DNA of 64,000 nucleotides from Cerioporus squamosus (Eukaryota; Basidiomycota; Agaricomycetes; Polyporales; Polyporaceae). The notes beneath the pieces are model-generated. The model did not search any database and had not been told where the DNA came from. It saw only the letters and a list, made by a program, of their open reading frames with translations. The stretch is taken from positions 1 to 64,000 of the forward strand of contig JABYQS010000128.1 in the NCBI GenBank assembly GCA_022592435.1, written 5' to 3'. Positions 35,443 to 46,431 of the stretch are shown piece after piece; the stretch's first letter is position 1, and each line of letters starts with the position of its first letter. A program made the position numbers and the translations under genes.

Positions 35443-35755
35443 ATGCCCGTCGCTGCCGCGTTCACGTCGTGTATAACCTCCCTATATCCCTCTATGGTCC
35501 CCTTGTCGAACGTGGAGTCGTGCGTTCCCATCAATAAAGTCACCGCCCGATATTTAACTTTTGATGGACAGCGACCACAAGGCATTGCGGCGCATCTGAC
35601 CGTAGTCTCCGGCAGCAAGTCTCAGGATGCCCCCAAGAAGCTTGAAGCGTACGTGGGATGGACCGGCCTGCCCTCCGCGTCCTCCCTAGCCCATCTAACT
35701 CTGGCAATGGAGCGGACAGAGGGCTGGAGACGGTCGCATCCGCTAAACTTGGCGG
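35443..35755 (+). pseudogene. Truncated copy of PEX1 5' end, intron retained
   Basis: Exon 1, intron 1 and part of exon 2 of the PEX1 gene at 41889-46108 are repeated here in inverted orientation. Exon 1 matches in the nucleotide stretch encoding the [14 protein letters not shown] segment (CCCTCTATGGTCC, then GTCGAACGTGGAGTC). The intron is still present from GTGCGT to TGGACAG. Exon 2 continues [27 protein letters not shown] and SASSLAH, close to the PEX1 sequence. One base is missing where PEX1 reads SLAHFNSG (near 35697), which shifts the frame, and similarity stops soon after GGAGACGGT. The retained intron shows a DNA-level duplication, not a retrocopy. Confidence 0.8.
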
Positions 35756-36126
35756 ATGCTGGGCATGCGTGTTTTGGTTTGGACGCCTGCCCATACTTAC
35801 AGTATGTCAAGATTCTAGGAGGAGGTGCACAAGACACGCGCGCGGTGAGTTCCGGCGAGAGTTTGAGTTCAGTCACACAGATCAGTGTATCCTGTGCCAG
35901 TGAGCCGCCTGATACATAGACTGGTATGCGTCTCTCTGTCCGCCCACGACCCGCGGGCCCCCTCTCCAGCTCACCGCGACTCCGACGTGAACGGTGATTT
36001 TGTTGATAAAAACCCTCCTGAAAACGAAGAGGCGACTGTACTGAAGACGGCGCTCACGGTGAGACTTGAATGCACTCGCATCACGAAATTTACAAACCAC
36101 GCTCGCTCTTTGCAGACTTCTGCCTC
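35756..36126. other. Intergenic between PEX1 fragment and HET2
   Basis: No further PEX1 similarity that I can follow. Upstream region of HET2. Confidence 0.4.
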
Positions 36127-38242
36127 ATGTGGCTCCTCCACACGTCCACAGCAGAGCTCCGCTGGTTCAACCCCGACGAGCGCGTCCGCTATGCAATACT
36201 GTCGCACGTCTGGGACAAGAACGAGCAGACATTCGAGCAGGTCCGAGCACTCCAGCACTCTGGCGGTCTCGCGCAGGCATCCGACAAGATCACGAACTTC
36301 TGCGAGTTCGCACGGAAGCGTGGGTACCAATGGGTATGGCTGGACATATCCTGCATAGACAAGACGAGCAGTGCCGAGCTCTCCGAGGCCATCAACTCGA
36401 TGTTCCAGTGGTACGAATCCGCGTCCGAGTGCGTTGCCTTTCTCGCCGACGTGCCGGAGACCGAAGACCCCTCCTCCATCGACTCTGCCTTTCGACGGAG
36501 CCGATGGTTCACGCGAGGATGGACTCTGCAGGAGCTCATCGCCCCGAGGGAGGTGCTGTTCGTGGGGGCGCATTGGCACATCCTTGGCTCGAAACACTCC
36601 ATGAACGTGCTCCTCGACGAGATTACCGGCATTGACGCTGAAGTCCTCACCCATGCGACATCCGTGGATCTCGTCAGCGTCGCGGAACGTATATCTTGGG
36701 CTTCGAAACGGAACACCACGCGAATAGAGGACGAAGCGTACTCTCTCATGGGCCTGTTCGGTGTCCACATGCCGACAGTCTACGGAGAAGGGAGAAATGC
36801 GTTCCTCAGGCTGCAGGAGGAAATACTCAGGACCATCCCGGACGAAAGCATATTCGTTTGGGGCCCAATGCTGCGCAGGTGGAACCGCCGGTCGAGACGG
36901 GCAATCTCTGGGACACCGTGGGGGGACAGTTGCGAACAACTCCTTGCAGTGTCCCCGCGACAGTTCGCCGGGTGCAAGGGGATCGTCTCCCTCTCTGCAG
37001 AACGATTCCAGTACATACTTCGGTGGCTTCGGATGGGGCCCACTGCCGACTACACTTCGGAGCCACTTCACAACCACGAGCCACGGCATTCGCGCGTACG
37101 TGCCCACAGGCTCCTTCGATGATAGTCCTATTGCGGTATTGGCGTGTGCCACAGGTGCCGAGGACGAGGACAATGTCATCGGGCTGGTACTGAGGGCTTC
37201 GGGTGACCGGTATCGCGTCGGCCACGACGACGGCGAACTTGGACGCTGGCGCACTTTCGAAATACCAGTCACATCCTACGCTTTTATTGCCAAGCGCATC
37301 ATGCTTAAGAGAACCATGACAGACGTGACTATCATCCATCGAGCGTCTCCTCACCTGACTGGAGGAATGCCACGACCCCTGCTCGCCTCCTGGCCTCGAT
37401 GCGAGATCGCACTTGCGCCGTGGACGTTCTACGCCATCTTAGACCAAGGCTTCCGACTGTACCTCCTCACGACGATGGACCATGGCCCGTTGCAGGGCGC
37501 CGTGGAGTCCGCCCTCCCGGAGTCCGCCTTCATACCGGTCTCGGAGCCTCCGCGGGTCAAGCTCTCTCAACTCACTGGTTCGTTCGCTGTGTTACGCCTC
37601 ACCCATCCGACGTTAACGTATGCGATTGACATCCTCCTCAAGCCGTGCTCTGCCCCGTTCCATCCACCCGGCGGTGATTCAGAGACAATCCACCTATATG
37701 CGATATACACTTGGCCGCCGAAGACCGGCAGCGAACCACTGCCAGAGTCTTCGCCGCAATTGCGGTCCCCAGCTACCTCGTCGCTCGCCGCCTCAGGACT
37801 GGTCTCTCGAAGAGCGTCAGAGCCCTGCCCTGGCGCACAGGAGACAGGCCGATGCCCCCTCCGGACGTTCACAGGTTCCAAAAAGCTGGCGGATCCCAAA
37901 GTCTCCACTTGGGCCATACACACACGCTCGGAGCGCATAGCGAGTGGAGACATCATCACATACATCCTCGGCATCCGCATGCGCCAGATGACCGAGGCCG
38001 AACTCGCCGAGGTGCGCACCCCTCCTTCTTCCGACGGAGCGGGAGCCTCTCCGGCGCCGTCACACATCAAGCCCCCAGTGGATGAGGACAAGTCACGGGC
38101 TGGCGAAAGCAACCAGGTTGGAAGCACCGACGGTGCCCAACCTCCAGCCGGGAAAGAAGACGACAAGAAGCCCGAGGATGGATCGCCTCCGATTCAGCGG
38201 AGAGGGATGCTGGGCAGGATTTCACGGCTCCTGAAACGCTAG
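36127..38242 (+). CDS. HET-domain protein 2 (apparent frameshift)
   Basis: Paralog of HET1. The start MWLLHTSTAELRWFNPDER at 36127 matches the HET1 start. HET landmarks: LSHVWDKNEQTFEQV, CEFARKRGYQWVWLDISCID, SSAELSEAINSMFQWY, SRWFTRGWTLQELIAP, DEAYSLMGLFGV and TVYGEGRNAFLRLQEEI. After ISGTPWGDSCEQLL and SLSAERF the reading must shift forward one base (between about 36985 and 37020) to continue YFGGFGWGPLPTTL, GIRAYVPTG and the rest of the shared C-terminal domain. It ends with a disordered Pro/Ser/Asp-rich tail and a basic GRISRLLKR-stop that HET1 lacks. Unshifted, the first frame stops at 37122 just after the HET domain, so a truncated HET-only protein is possible. Confidence 0.78.
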
Positions 38243-38828
38243 CTCAGTAAGTCCACGATTCATCTCGTTCGCCCGTGGCCCTTAGCCGTACGATCAGAGT
38301 TCGTGCGTCCCACTCGTACATCCATGTTCACGTTGCACCTGCTCGTACTTACTTCCCGACCAACGTCCACTCCTGCTGTCGTCGAACTTCGCGACGTCGT
38401 AAAGCACTGTTTCCCGTCCAACGTTTCCCCGACATCACGACAATGTTAACAGCATTCCAGCATTCCGTACGATAGACTTGTCTGTTGTTACATGGGTGGT
38501 GTGTCTGTATGCGACGTTAAGATGCAAGCGAGCGAGCGTGCGCTAGATATATGGTAGTGGTGTGGGGCGTGGATTTGAGTTTCGGTGTGGAGGTCGTCTC
38601 TACCTGTACACAGACCGACCGCCCGATCTTCTCCGGATCGTTATCGTGGTCCTATATGATTCGATAGGTGACTGAGAACTGGGAGGACGTATGAAGGGAG
38701 AAGAGGCGAGGATGGAAACAATGCATAATAATAGATGATGGAGGTGCGAGCATATTGGTAGGTGATGAGGATAAAGGAGGATAAGCAGAGATATAACGAG
38801 AGGCGAAAGAAGCAAAGTGGTTGTCCGT
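38243..38828. other. Intergenic, convergent 3' flanks
   Basis: 586 bp between HET2 and the PTC7-like gene. AT-richer around 38640-38820, consistent with 3' UTRs. Nothing else supported. Confidence 0.4.
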
Positions 38829-40846
38829 CTACTCTACTGGTGAAATAACCGCGACGAGCACTGAGATATCTGCGTGACGAAGTCAGTTTTTCATCGCGTT
38901 TGCAGTAGCGCGTCTGAACTCACCATCGGGCTTACCGCCCTCAAACAGCTTCCCCTGCTCCCGTGCCCTCCGCGCGAACGGCACCTCGACCTCAACCTGC
39001 ACCGGTGCAGCCGTATCACTCCCTACAGCACTTTTCTTCTCCGCTTGCGCCTGGGACTTGCGCACGCCGCGTGTCTCGGACACGCGCTTCGCGCGCGAAC
39101 ACAGGGCCTCGCTCAGCATGCCCGCGAGCGTGCTCCTTCGGAAGCTCGCACTCGCACCGATAGCCGGACTCGCGTCCTCCTGCGCAGAGGACTGCATGAA
39201 CGAGCGGCGGAATCGAACGACCTCGTCAAGGATATCGGCATCCCACAGGTTGTCTGACAGCCCGTCGGAGGCGAGGATCAGGATGTCGTCCTCCTGAACG
39301 GGTATGGTGAATGTTCGTGCGTCGTGCGGCTTCGTCGAGGACGTGGGGCCTAGTTGCACAGGGGTATTGAACTGTGCGAACGACAGGTCAGGCGGACATG
39401 AACATGAGAAGCCAATGCAAGAAGTCGTGACTCACTGTCCACCACATCTCCTCAGTCCGCCATACGATCTCCTCGCCGCGGATGAGCATTCCCATGCAGT
39501 CGCCGAGGTGTGCGATGCGGATAACCGCGCCATCTGTACTGACTTCGGGCGCTGCCTTGCCTGATACAGGTTGCGGGTTAAACAGCGCCGCATCACCAAG
39601 GGCTTTTGGCGGTCGTGACGAAGGATGTTCCAATATTGCTACAAGCGCCGTTGACGAGCCCTCAAACAAAGGTACAACCGCTGGTGTGGCATCTGGTGCT
39701 GACTGAGACGTTGGTGGTGGACCGCATGAGGAAGAGGATGAGGGCATGCACTCCACAGCGCTGTCAGGAGGTGACGGTGATCGTGAGCTCCCTGACGAGC
39801 TGCTTGCGTCCGCGGGGCGAACGTGCGAACGCAGAGCTTTCTCGTAGGCTCTCTCCAAGATCATGAGCACATCCAGGCCATCCTCGAGGTCCTCCAGTGA
39901 GTCTTCAAGTTCGGCATATATGTCGTCATCGACTTCGGAGTGTGCTTCCGCATCTACCGAACTAGAGAACATGAGGCAAAATCAGGGCCATATGATGTGT
40001 AAGGACATACGTTTGCTCCAGCTGCTCGCTCGCGGCATGGACCTCCTCCGAACAGTAGTGCATTAACCGTCGCGCGAACATAGCACTAGCCGACGGCTCT
40101 GTCCCATGCGCTGCAAGACGGCGTTAGACTGTGGTCGCCGCGCTCTCACGTCGCATTGCCTACATACCTGTCCGTCGAAGTCTGGACCATCCACCCACGC
40201 CGTCTGCGACACCCATCGCATTATCCCGCACAAAATACGCATCCTCACCGACCTGCACCGCGCGGCTGAGCTCCTCCGAATGAGGCTCCGGCCGAGCTTC
40301 GAACCGCCCATGCCCGTCGCGCCCTGCAACGACAGGTCCGCGCGACCGCTTGGGAATGCCGTACGCCCCAACGTCGAGATGGTAGCGCGTCCGATGGCGC
40401 TTTTTGCGGTGGTCCGGCGCAGGAGCCTCCTGCGACTTCGCAGAGTAGAGGAAAAGCGGAGATAACGCCTGGTACGGGAGGTATGGGTTGTAGGGAGACA
40501 AGGGGAGGTGTGACGACTCCTCCGACTGTCCGAGCGTGAGGGCAAGCGAGTACGGAAGGTGACCTGACTGCTGCTGCGACGACGGGTTGGTCGTATGCCC
40601 TTCTATCTCGGCACGAGTAGCAAGTCGCGGCGGGAACGGGTTGGAGTTGCCACGGGTGCCTGTGGGCGGCGGCGGTGCTTGAAACCCCTCGAACGATGTA
40701 AGAGGGGCAGTGGTGAAGGACCGCGAGGACGAGGCGGAGTTGGAGCGGACTCGGGGCAGGGGATGCTGGGAGGAGGACGCGGTCGAGGAGACGACGACGG
40801 CGGGGCGAGGAAGGACGGTGTATAGTCGCTTGTGAATGGTCTTCAT
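38829..40846 (-). CDS. PTC7: PP2C-family phosphatase, PTC7-like
   Basis: Metal-dependent Ser/Thr phosphatase. The start MKTIHKRLYTVLPRPAVVVS and the Ser/Arg-rich stretch after it look like a mitochondrial presequence, which fits PTC7 (coenzyme Q regulation in yeast). A second in-frame ATG at 40912 is possible. Then VGEDAYFVRDNAMGVADGVG (metal-binding Asp and the PTC7-type DGVGGW), AHGTEPSASAMFARRLMHYC, an inserted acidic/Ser-rich region (about 39960-39720), TALVAILE, IRIAHLGDCMGMLIRGEEIV, FNTPVQLG and EDDILILASDGLSDNLWDAD. The last exon gives PDDISVLVAVISPVE-stop, with the final metal-binding Asp. The acidic insert is longer than in yeast PTC7. Confidence 0.83.
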
Positions 40847-41888
40847 CGTCGCGCTCGGAACCGTGCTCGTCGTGTAGGACGACGGCGAGGACGGGGGAAG
40901 AGGACAGGGCAAGGGGGGAGAAGGGCGACGTCAAGGACGATGATCGAAGAAAAGGCTCAAGAGGTTCCCCGCACTACGCTCAGCTCCAGACCCGACTTTA
41001 GCCGACGTCACGTGCACTGCGCCTACTGCTAGCCTTTTGCGTTTTATTGCCCGCGGTCTCATTGGACGCCCTGGATGGCCATGTGAATTCCGCACAAGCT
41101 CCGAGCGATGTCCTCCAACAACTCCGTCGGGCGAGGAACCCATCCGGTGAGCAGCGGGCTGGGAAGCACGATAGCACACGCCGACATCGCTCCGTTCGTA
41201 CTTCGCAGGCACACGTACGGATTCTCGGGACATCCAAACGTTCAGAATACGCAGATCACCCTCAAAGAAGGGGTTGGCGACAGGGTACAGCACAACGGCA
41301 TCCAACGGTTCATTACGCCAACGAAGCCCTGTTCCCGACACCTCCCGCCTCAGGAGGAACGGGCAGATCGCCGCTCCTATCTGACACGAACCCGCTATAT
41401 CTGCAATACAAATACGTTCATTTAACAGCCAGAAGCTCTGAGCGCACAAGTCTCGGTGTGTCGAAGAATACTCACATTCGCCGCAGTCGCTCGCGCTCTT
41501 CCGCCGGTACGGATGGTCGTGTGGTCTTGAGCACTCGCTCCAGGTGTGCGTGGCTGATCTCATGTTTCTGCGTGGCGCGCCCATCAGTGCTCCGCTACGT
41601 CACACGCTGCCAAGCTCTAGTGGTAGGGAGCGCATACTCTGTGAAGCTAAGTCGAGGAACAAGCTACTCACCGCTCTCGACTTTGCCAAATCAACGCCTC
41701 CTGATGCGCCAGTGTCGCGTTCTCGAGCCTTCCGCGGGTCGGTCGACGCTCCAGACAAGATGCGCTGCAGCTGTATGTGGGTCCAGATCGATTTTAGCAT
41801 GTCACATTGCGGGGCATCAGACGCGGAGGGCGACACGGGGGCACAAGCCACACCGCCACCCCCGCGACGCTAATGAACGTGATGGGAA
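40847..41888. other. Intergenic between PTC7-like and PEX1
   Basis: About 1 kb; open frames at 41047-41979 (+) and 40931-41584 (-) show no motif and overlap each other. Nothing supported. Confidence 0.4.
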
Positions 41889-44800
41889 CTACTCAGGCTT
41901 GGAACGCGCGAAATGGAAGCAACGCGGAAACCATCGCACTGGCCAGAGTCGGGGAGGCTGTCGGAGGCTGCCACATTGATGGAACACACCTTCCACGAGA
42001 TCTCCACCGCAAGAGCAAGTCGGACGAAGGAAGACCTCGCAGAGTTAGGCATATGACGGCCCGGTAGGACCCAGTGCGTCCTTCACAAACACGACATGGC
42101 AGGGGGAGGTACCACCTCGTGAAGAAAAGAGCACGTACCCTCCGTTGGAACGCAGCCTCCTCCGCGCGCGATAGCACCCTCCCCCCCTCATCAGCCGATC
42201 CTCCAAGCACCGTATACTTGACCGGCGACGCCGCGTTTGACGAGCTCCCGTTGACTCTCGGCTTCGCGTCGCCCGTCGGAAGAGTCGCAATCGCATCATG
42301 CACAACTTCGAGGTGCGCATTGTACACCAGCGCCTGGAGGTCCGCGCCCGAGAACCCGTCCGTGGCTTCCGCGAGCGCGACGAGGTCGACGTCAGACCCA
42401 AACGCGACCTTCCGGCTGAGCGCCTCCAGGATCTGCAGCAGACGTTCAAGTTAGCGTTCCGCGGTTCACCCCCGTTTCGCGTGGGACCGGGGTGGGAGAG
42501 AAGGGACGGGACATACTTCCTTGCGTTCCTCCGCGCTCGGCATGTCACAGAGCAGCGACTTGTCGAGACGCCCGGGCCGGAGAAGCGCAGAGTCGATGAG
42601 GTCGGGTCGGCTGTAGGGCAGGCATCGGACGGTCAGCGGTGGCTAGGGCGACGACGGCGACCTTGGGCGCAGGGAAGGCGGAGAAGGCATACCTGGTGGC
42701 TGCGAGGACGTACACACCGTCCAAGCCTTCCGCGCCGTCCATCTGGGTCAACATCTGGTTCACGACACGATCCGTGACACCGGTGCTGTCGTGTCCTCTG
42801 CGAACGATCCAGTGAGCGCCACGAAACAGATCCAAAACGCCGTGCTCACCGTTTTGGGGCGATCGAGTCGAACTCATCGAAGAACAGCACACACGGCTTA
42901 GCCGCGCTTGCCCGTTCGAACAGGTCGCGGACCTGCGACGCGATGGTGAGCACTTGCCGCCGTGGAAGCCACAGCGCGTACTCACCGACTTCTCGCTGGC
43001 ACCAATGTACTTGTTGAGCAGTTCCGGGCCTTTGATGCTGATAAAGTTCAACCCGCACTCCTTCGCTACCGCAGACGCAAGCAGCGTCTTCCCACATCCA
43101 GGGTAGCCATACAGCAGCAATCTATTCAAGCGCAATGAGTCTCAGTCCTTGACATTAGAAGGAGAAGGAAAGACGCACCCGGACCGCAGCCGCAACGGCG
43201 ACTGGGCGAAGATAGGCCCATACTTCGTCGGCCACTCCAGCGTCTCCCGCAGCACAAGCTTCGTTTCTCGCAGACCTGCGCCGCGTACGCACGCTCGCCG
43301 TCAGCCGCCGCCCTCCGGGGTATGGTACAGAAGGAGATAGAAGACGGACCTCCGATGTCCGCCCAAGCGATGTCCGACTTCTGCAGCTTCACGTCTCGTA
43401 ACGAGTGGGGTACGAAGTCGACTTGTGCGCTTGCAAAGTCCGCGGCTGTGAGCGTGGTCTGGGCAGAAGATCGGCGCGTGGGTGTCATTACTCAAACATG
43501 ACTCGCAAGCATGCCGAAGATAGGCGGGACGTCAAAAGACGAACCTGCTGAGAGTCGTCGGGGAGCTGAGATGACCGGATGGCGGCACGGTGGACAGCAC
43601 GCGCAACAAGATCCTTGAGGTCAGTCACAGAGTAGCCTTCAGTCTGTGTTGCCAGCGCAGTGTAGTTGAGTGGCGCGCTCGGATCTTGAGTAATGTTGGA
43701 TGAGTCCATATGCTCTTGCACAAGATGCGCGAGAACCTCCATCGTAGCCTCAGTATCATGGGTCCCCGCAGTCAGTTTCTTTGCGCGCACCTCCTTCCTA
43801 GCATCCTTCGACGGCGGCTTCAGATGACGAGCTCTTGGAATATGTGGGATGCGTTTAGCAGAGGGTGCAGCGAGGCTTGCGACTCCGCAGCGGCCAAGAG
43901 GACCACTCCGCTGGCGTTCGGCGCCGCTGACCGCGCTGACGAGCCAAACAACGCAAGGAACAGCTCGGTGACGTGCCGAGTGTGGAACGAGTCTGCGTGC
44001 TGAGATCTGGTGGTCAGCTGCGCTGTACGAGGACGGGAATGCGGGAGCAGACCTCCAGCTCAGTGCCCATCAGCTTGTCGATGTTGTCGAGAATGAGAAG
44101 CGACGGCTTGTGCCAAGATGCCTTGTCCATCCAGTACTGTATGTGCGAACGAATCTTGGCAATAGGCGTGGCGGTGTAGCGGCTGAGGTCGACGTAGATT
44201 GTGTCTGGAGGACCAAGGTACCTTCAGCTTCCCGCTGCTACCATGTGAGATGAGACATACAGGATAGTGTGCGCGGGTCGTTCTGCATCGCCTTAGACAC
44301 TGCATGGAGGAGGGCTGTCTTGCCCGCACCACTTCTTCCGGTCACTAGTAGTCCCGGAACTGTGAGGTGCGTAAGCGACTGTTGTGATGCTGAAAGCGCG
44401 CATTGATGCATACCGCCTCGTATTCGCCTGCTGAATGCATGATGCGCAAAAGCCGTCAAGCAGAACTGGGTGCACTTGGCGAACAGTTCGTCCACACCGG
44501 CGAGACCATGCAGATAGTTCACGGCCGCGCTGATTGCAGTCAGCGACATACTCGAGCGTTCCACTGGATTAGAGCTTACGGGGAGAGGTTCGTATCTGGG
44601 GCATTATATGGAGGAATGGACACATTACTATCCTCTCTCTCGAAGGCTACCCTGCGAACAGCATCAGTCTGCCCTCGCCGCGATGAGAAGGCTGAGCGCG
44701 TACCTCACAAGGTCCCAGTCTTCGGCGCCCTCACATGGTCGCTGAAGCGCGACGTGTCCGTCTGGCACTGGGACATCGGGAGACCAGATAACGAGAACCC

Positions 44801-46108
44801 CGTCCTTCGCAGGAGTTCCGCCAGCTGCTAGTTTCGATGAGGACGACTCGCCGTTCGGCTTCAGAACACGAGGGACCGCTTGCGTCAATGGTGATGCCGG
44901 GACCGCTTCCTTGTCGGGGTTGACCGGAGGCGCAAGACGGCGAACGACAGCTCGCCACCCTCTCAGCTGCTGTGCCGGATTTGCTTGGGGATTGAGAGCT
45001 AGCAGCGTCCTGTACGACACGAACGCCAGATTCTCGCCGCATGTTGAAGCTGCCGATGAGGGTAAGTCGTGCAGGAAGCGTTGTGGTAGTAGGCGCAAGT
45101 TCTTCGCGAGTTTGGGCGGCTTCGCCTTCTCAGCAGCGGGAGTGCTGTGCGACGGAGTACCGTTGGCTGCACTAGCTGACTTCGCTCCTTTGATACCAGG
45201 CACGCTCTTCCACTGCTTCGTCTTCGCACGAACCTTGGGTGCGATGCTCACTTCGGTGCTGTTCGTGAGCAGTAGAGCCCTGCCGGTGGAAGGCTGCAGA
45301 GACACTGTCGACGTTTCTGTTGAGCGTACAGGTACGACCTCTCGGATCAAAGGGACTGACCAACGTTCAAGCGGACCCTGGTTCTACCAAGGACCCATAC
45401 ATCCACCTCCTGACCCACCACCGCCACACGCACTTGCGACAGGAGGGTAGACTCGACGTGCGATGCGTGCAATTCCTGAGTTCATGTTAGTTGAGAAACC
45501 CCATATTGAAGCCTGACCACTCACCAGTATCTCCCAGTCGTCGGAAGTAACAGGCTCCGTTCCAACTGACTGAGCGTACGCAAGATCGTGTAACAGGCCG
45601 ATTTCAACCTGCGGACGGTAGTTCAGCCAATAATCAACCCAGGGGAATGCATGGGGGACTGAAGCTGTGACAGCGATCTGGACGCTATCTCTGGGTACAG
45701 CGAGTCGTTCCGTTATGCAAGCCTTTGAGAAGCGAGAACTCACCACGTCGCCCATTGCAAACCCCAAGCCTTCGGCATATTGCGGGTCTATTTCTACCGT
45801 CTCTAGCCCTCTGTCTGCTGCATTGCCAGAGTTGAAATGGGCGAGTGAGGACGCGGAGGCCATGCCGGTCCATCCCACGTACGCTTCAGGCTTCTTGGCA
45901 GCATCTTGAGACTTGCTGCCTGACACTAGGGTCAGATGCACCGCGAGTCCTTGCGGTCGCTGTTCTTTGCGAGTCAGACGGGAGGGTGTAATTGTCTTCA
46001 CGAGGTACGTACGACTCCACGTTCGACCAGCGGACCATAGAGGGATATGGGGAGGTTGACTAGGGAAGAATGAAGCGAGACAACGTGTATGCGGCAGCGA
46101 CGAGGCAT
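41889..46108 (-). CDS. PEX1: Peroxisomal AAA-ATPase PEX1
   Basis: With PEX6, PEX1 pulls the import receptor PEX5 off the peroxisome membrane. The start [20 protein letters not shown] at 46108 leads into LVERGV, an intron, then [20 protein letters not shown]. The N-domain continues [39 protein letters not shown] and VTSDDWEIL, the classic PEX1 double-psi block. A linker region of about 44700-45350 follows. D1: [20 protein letters not shown] (Walker A) and [13 protein letters not shown] (Walker B). D2: [68 protein letters not shown], then an arginine-containing [19 protein letters not shown]. About 15 exons. The far C-terminus past 42140 aligns poorly and the stop at 41889 is tentative. A broken copy of its 5' end sits at 35443-35755. 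Confidence 0.9.
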
Positions 46109-46431
46109 GCCCGTTTCAAGATGGACGAACACCGGGGTTAATGGCGGGTGTGAGCAAGGTGTTAAGTTAGCATCCTGATTCTCGGAGACGCGACGCGTCA
46201 AGACGCCGGACGCGCGTGAATATCTCAGATCCCGACGGAGCGCCCATTGAGCGGAACAGCTTCAAAGCGAGTCAGTAAGTACATACTGCGACGGCAGCAC
46301 ATCATAAAGTTTGGGAACGAGTCACAGCGACCACGGTCAATTGATATACTTTTTTCGTGAGGCCCGGGAATATAAATGCTAGCATGACAGTGTACGGGTA
46401 AACGGTCATATACATAATATAACGAGAGTAC

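Noticed and set aside
40931..41979. Large overlapping open frames on both strands between the phosphatase and PEX1
   Set aside because: They overlap in opposite directions, lack motifs and show no paralog in the window.
45384..46001. Reading the long PEX1 frame as a separate gene starting at its own Met (KTITPSR...)
   Set aside because: The [13 protein letters not shown] part is intron 1 read through; the true exon 2 starts at RPQGL and joins the exon beginning at 46108.
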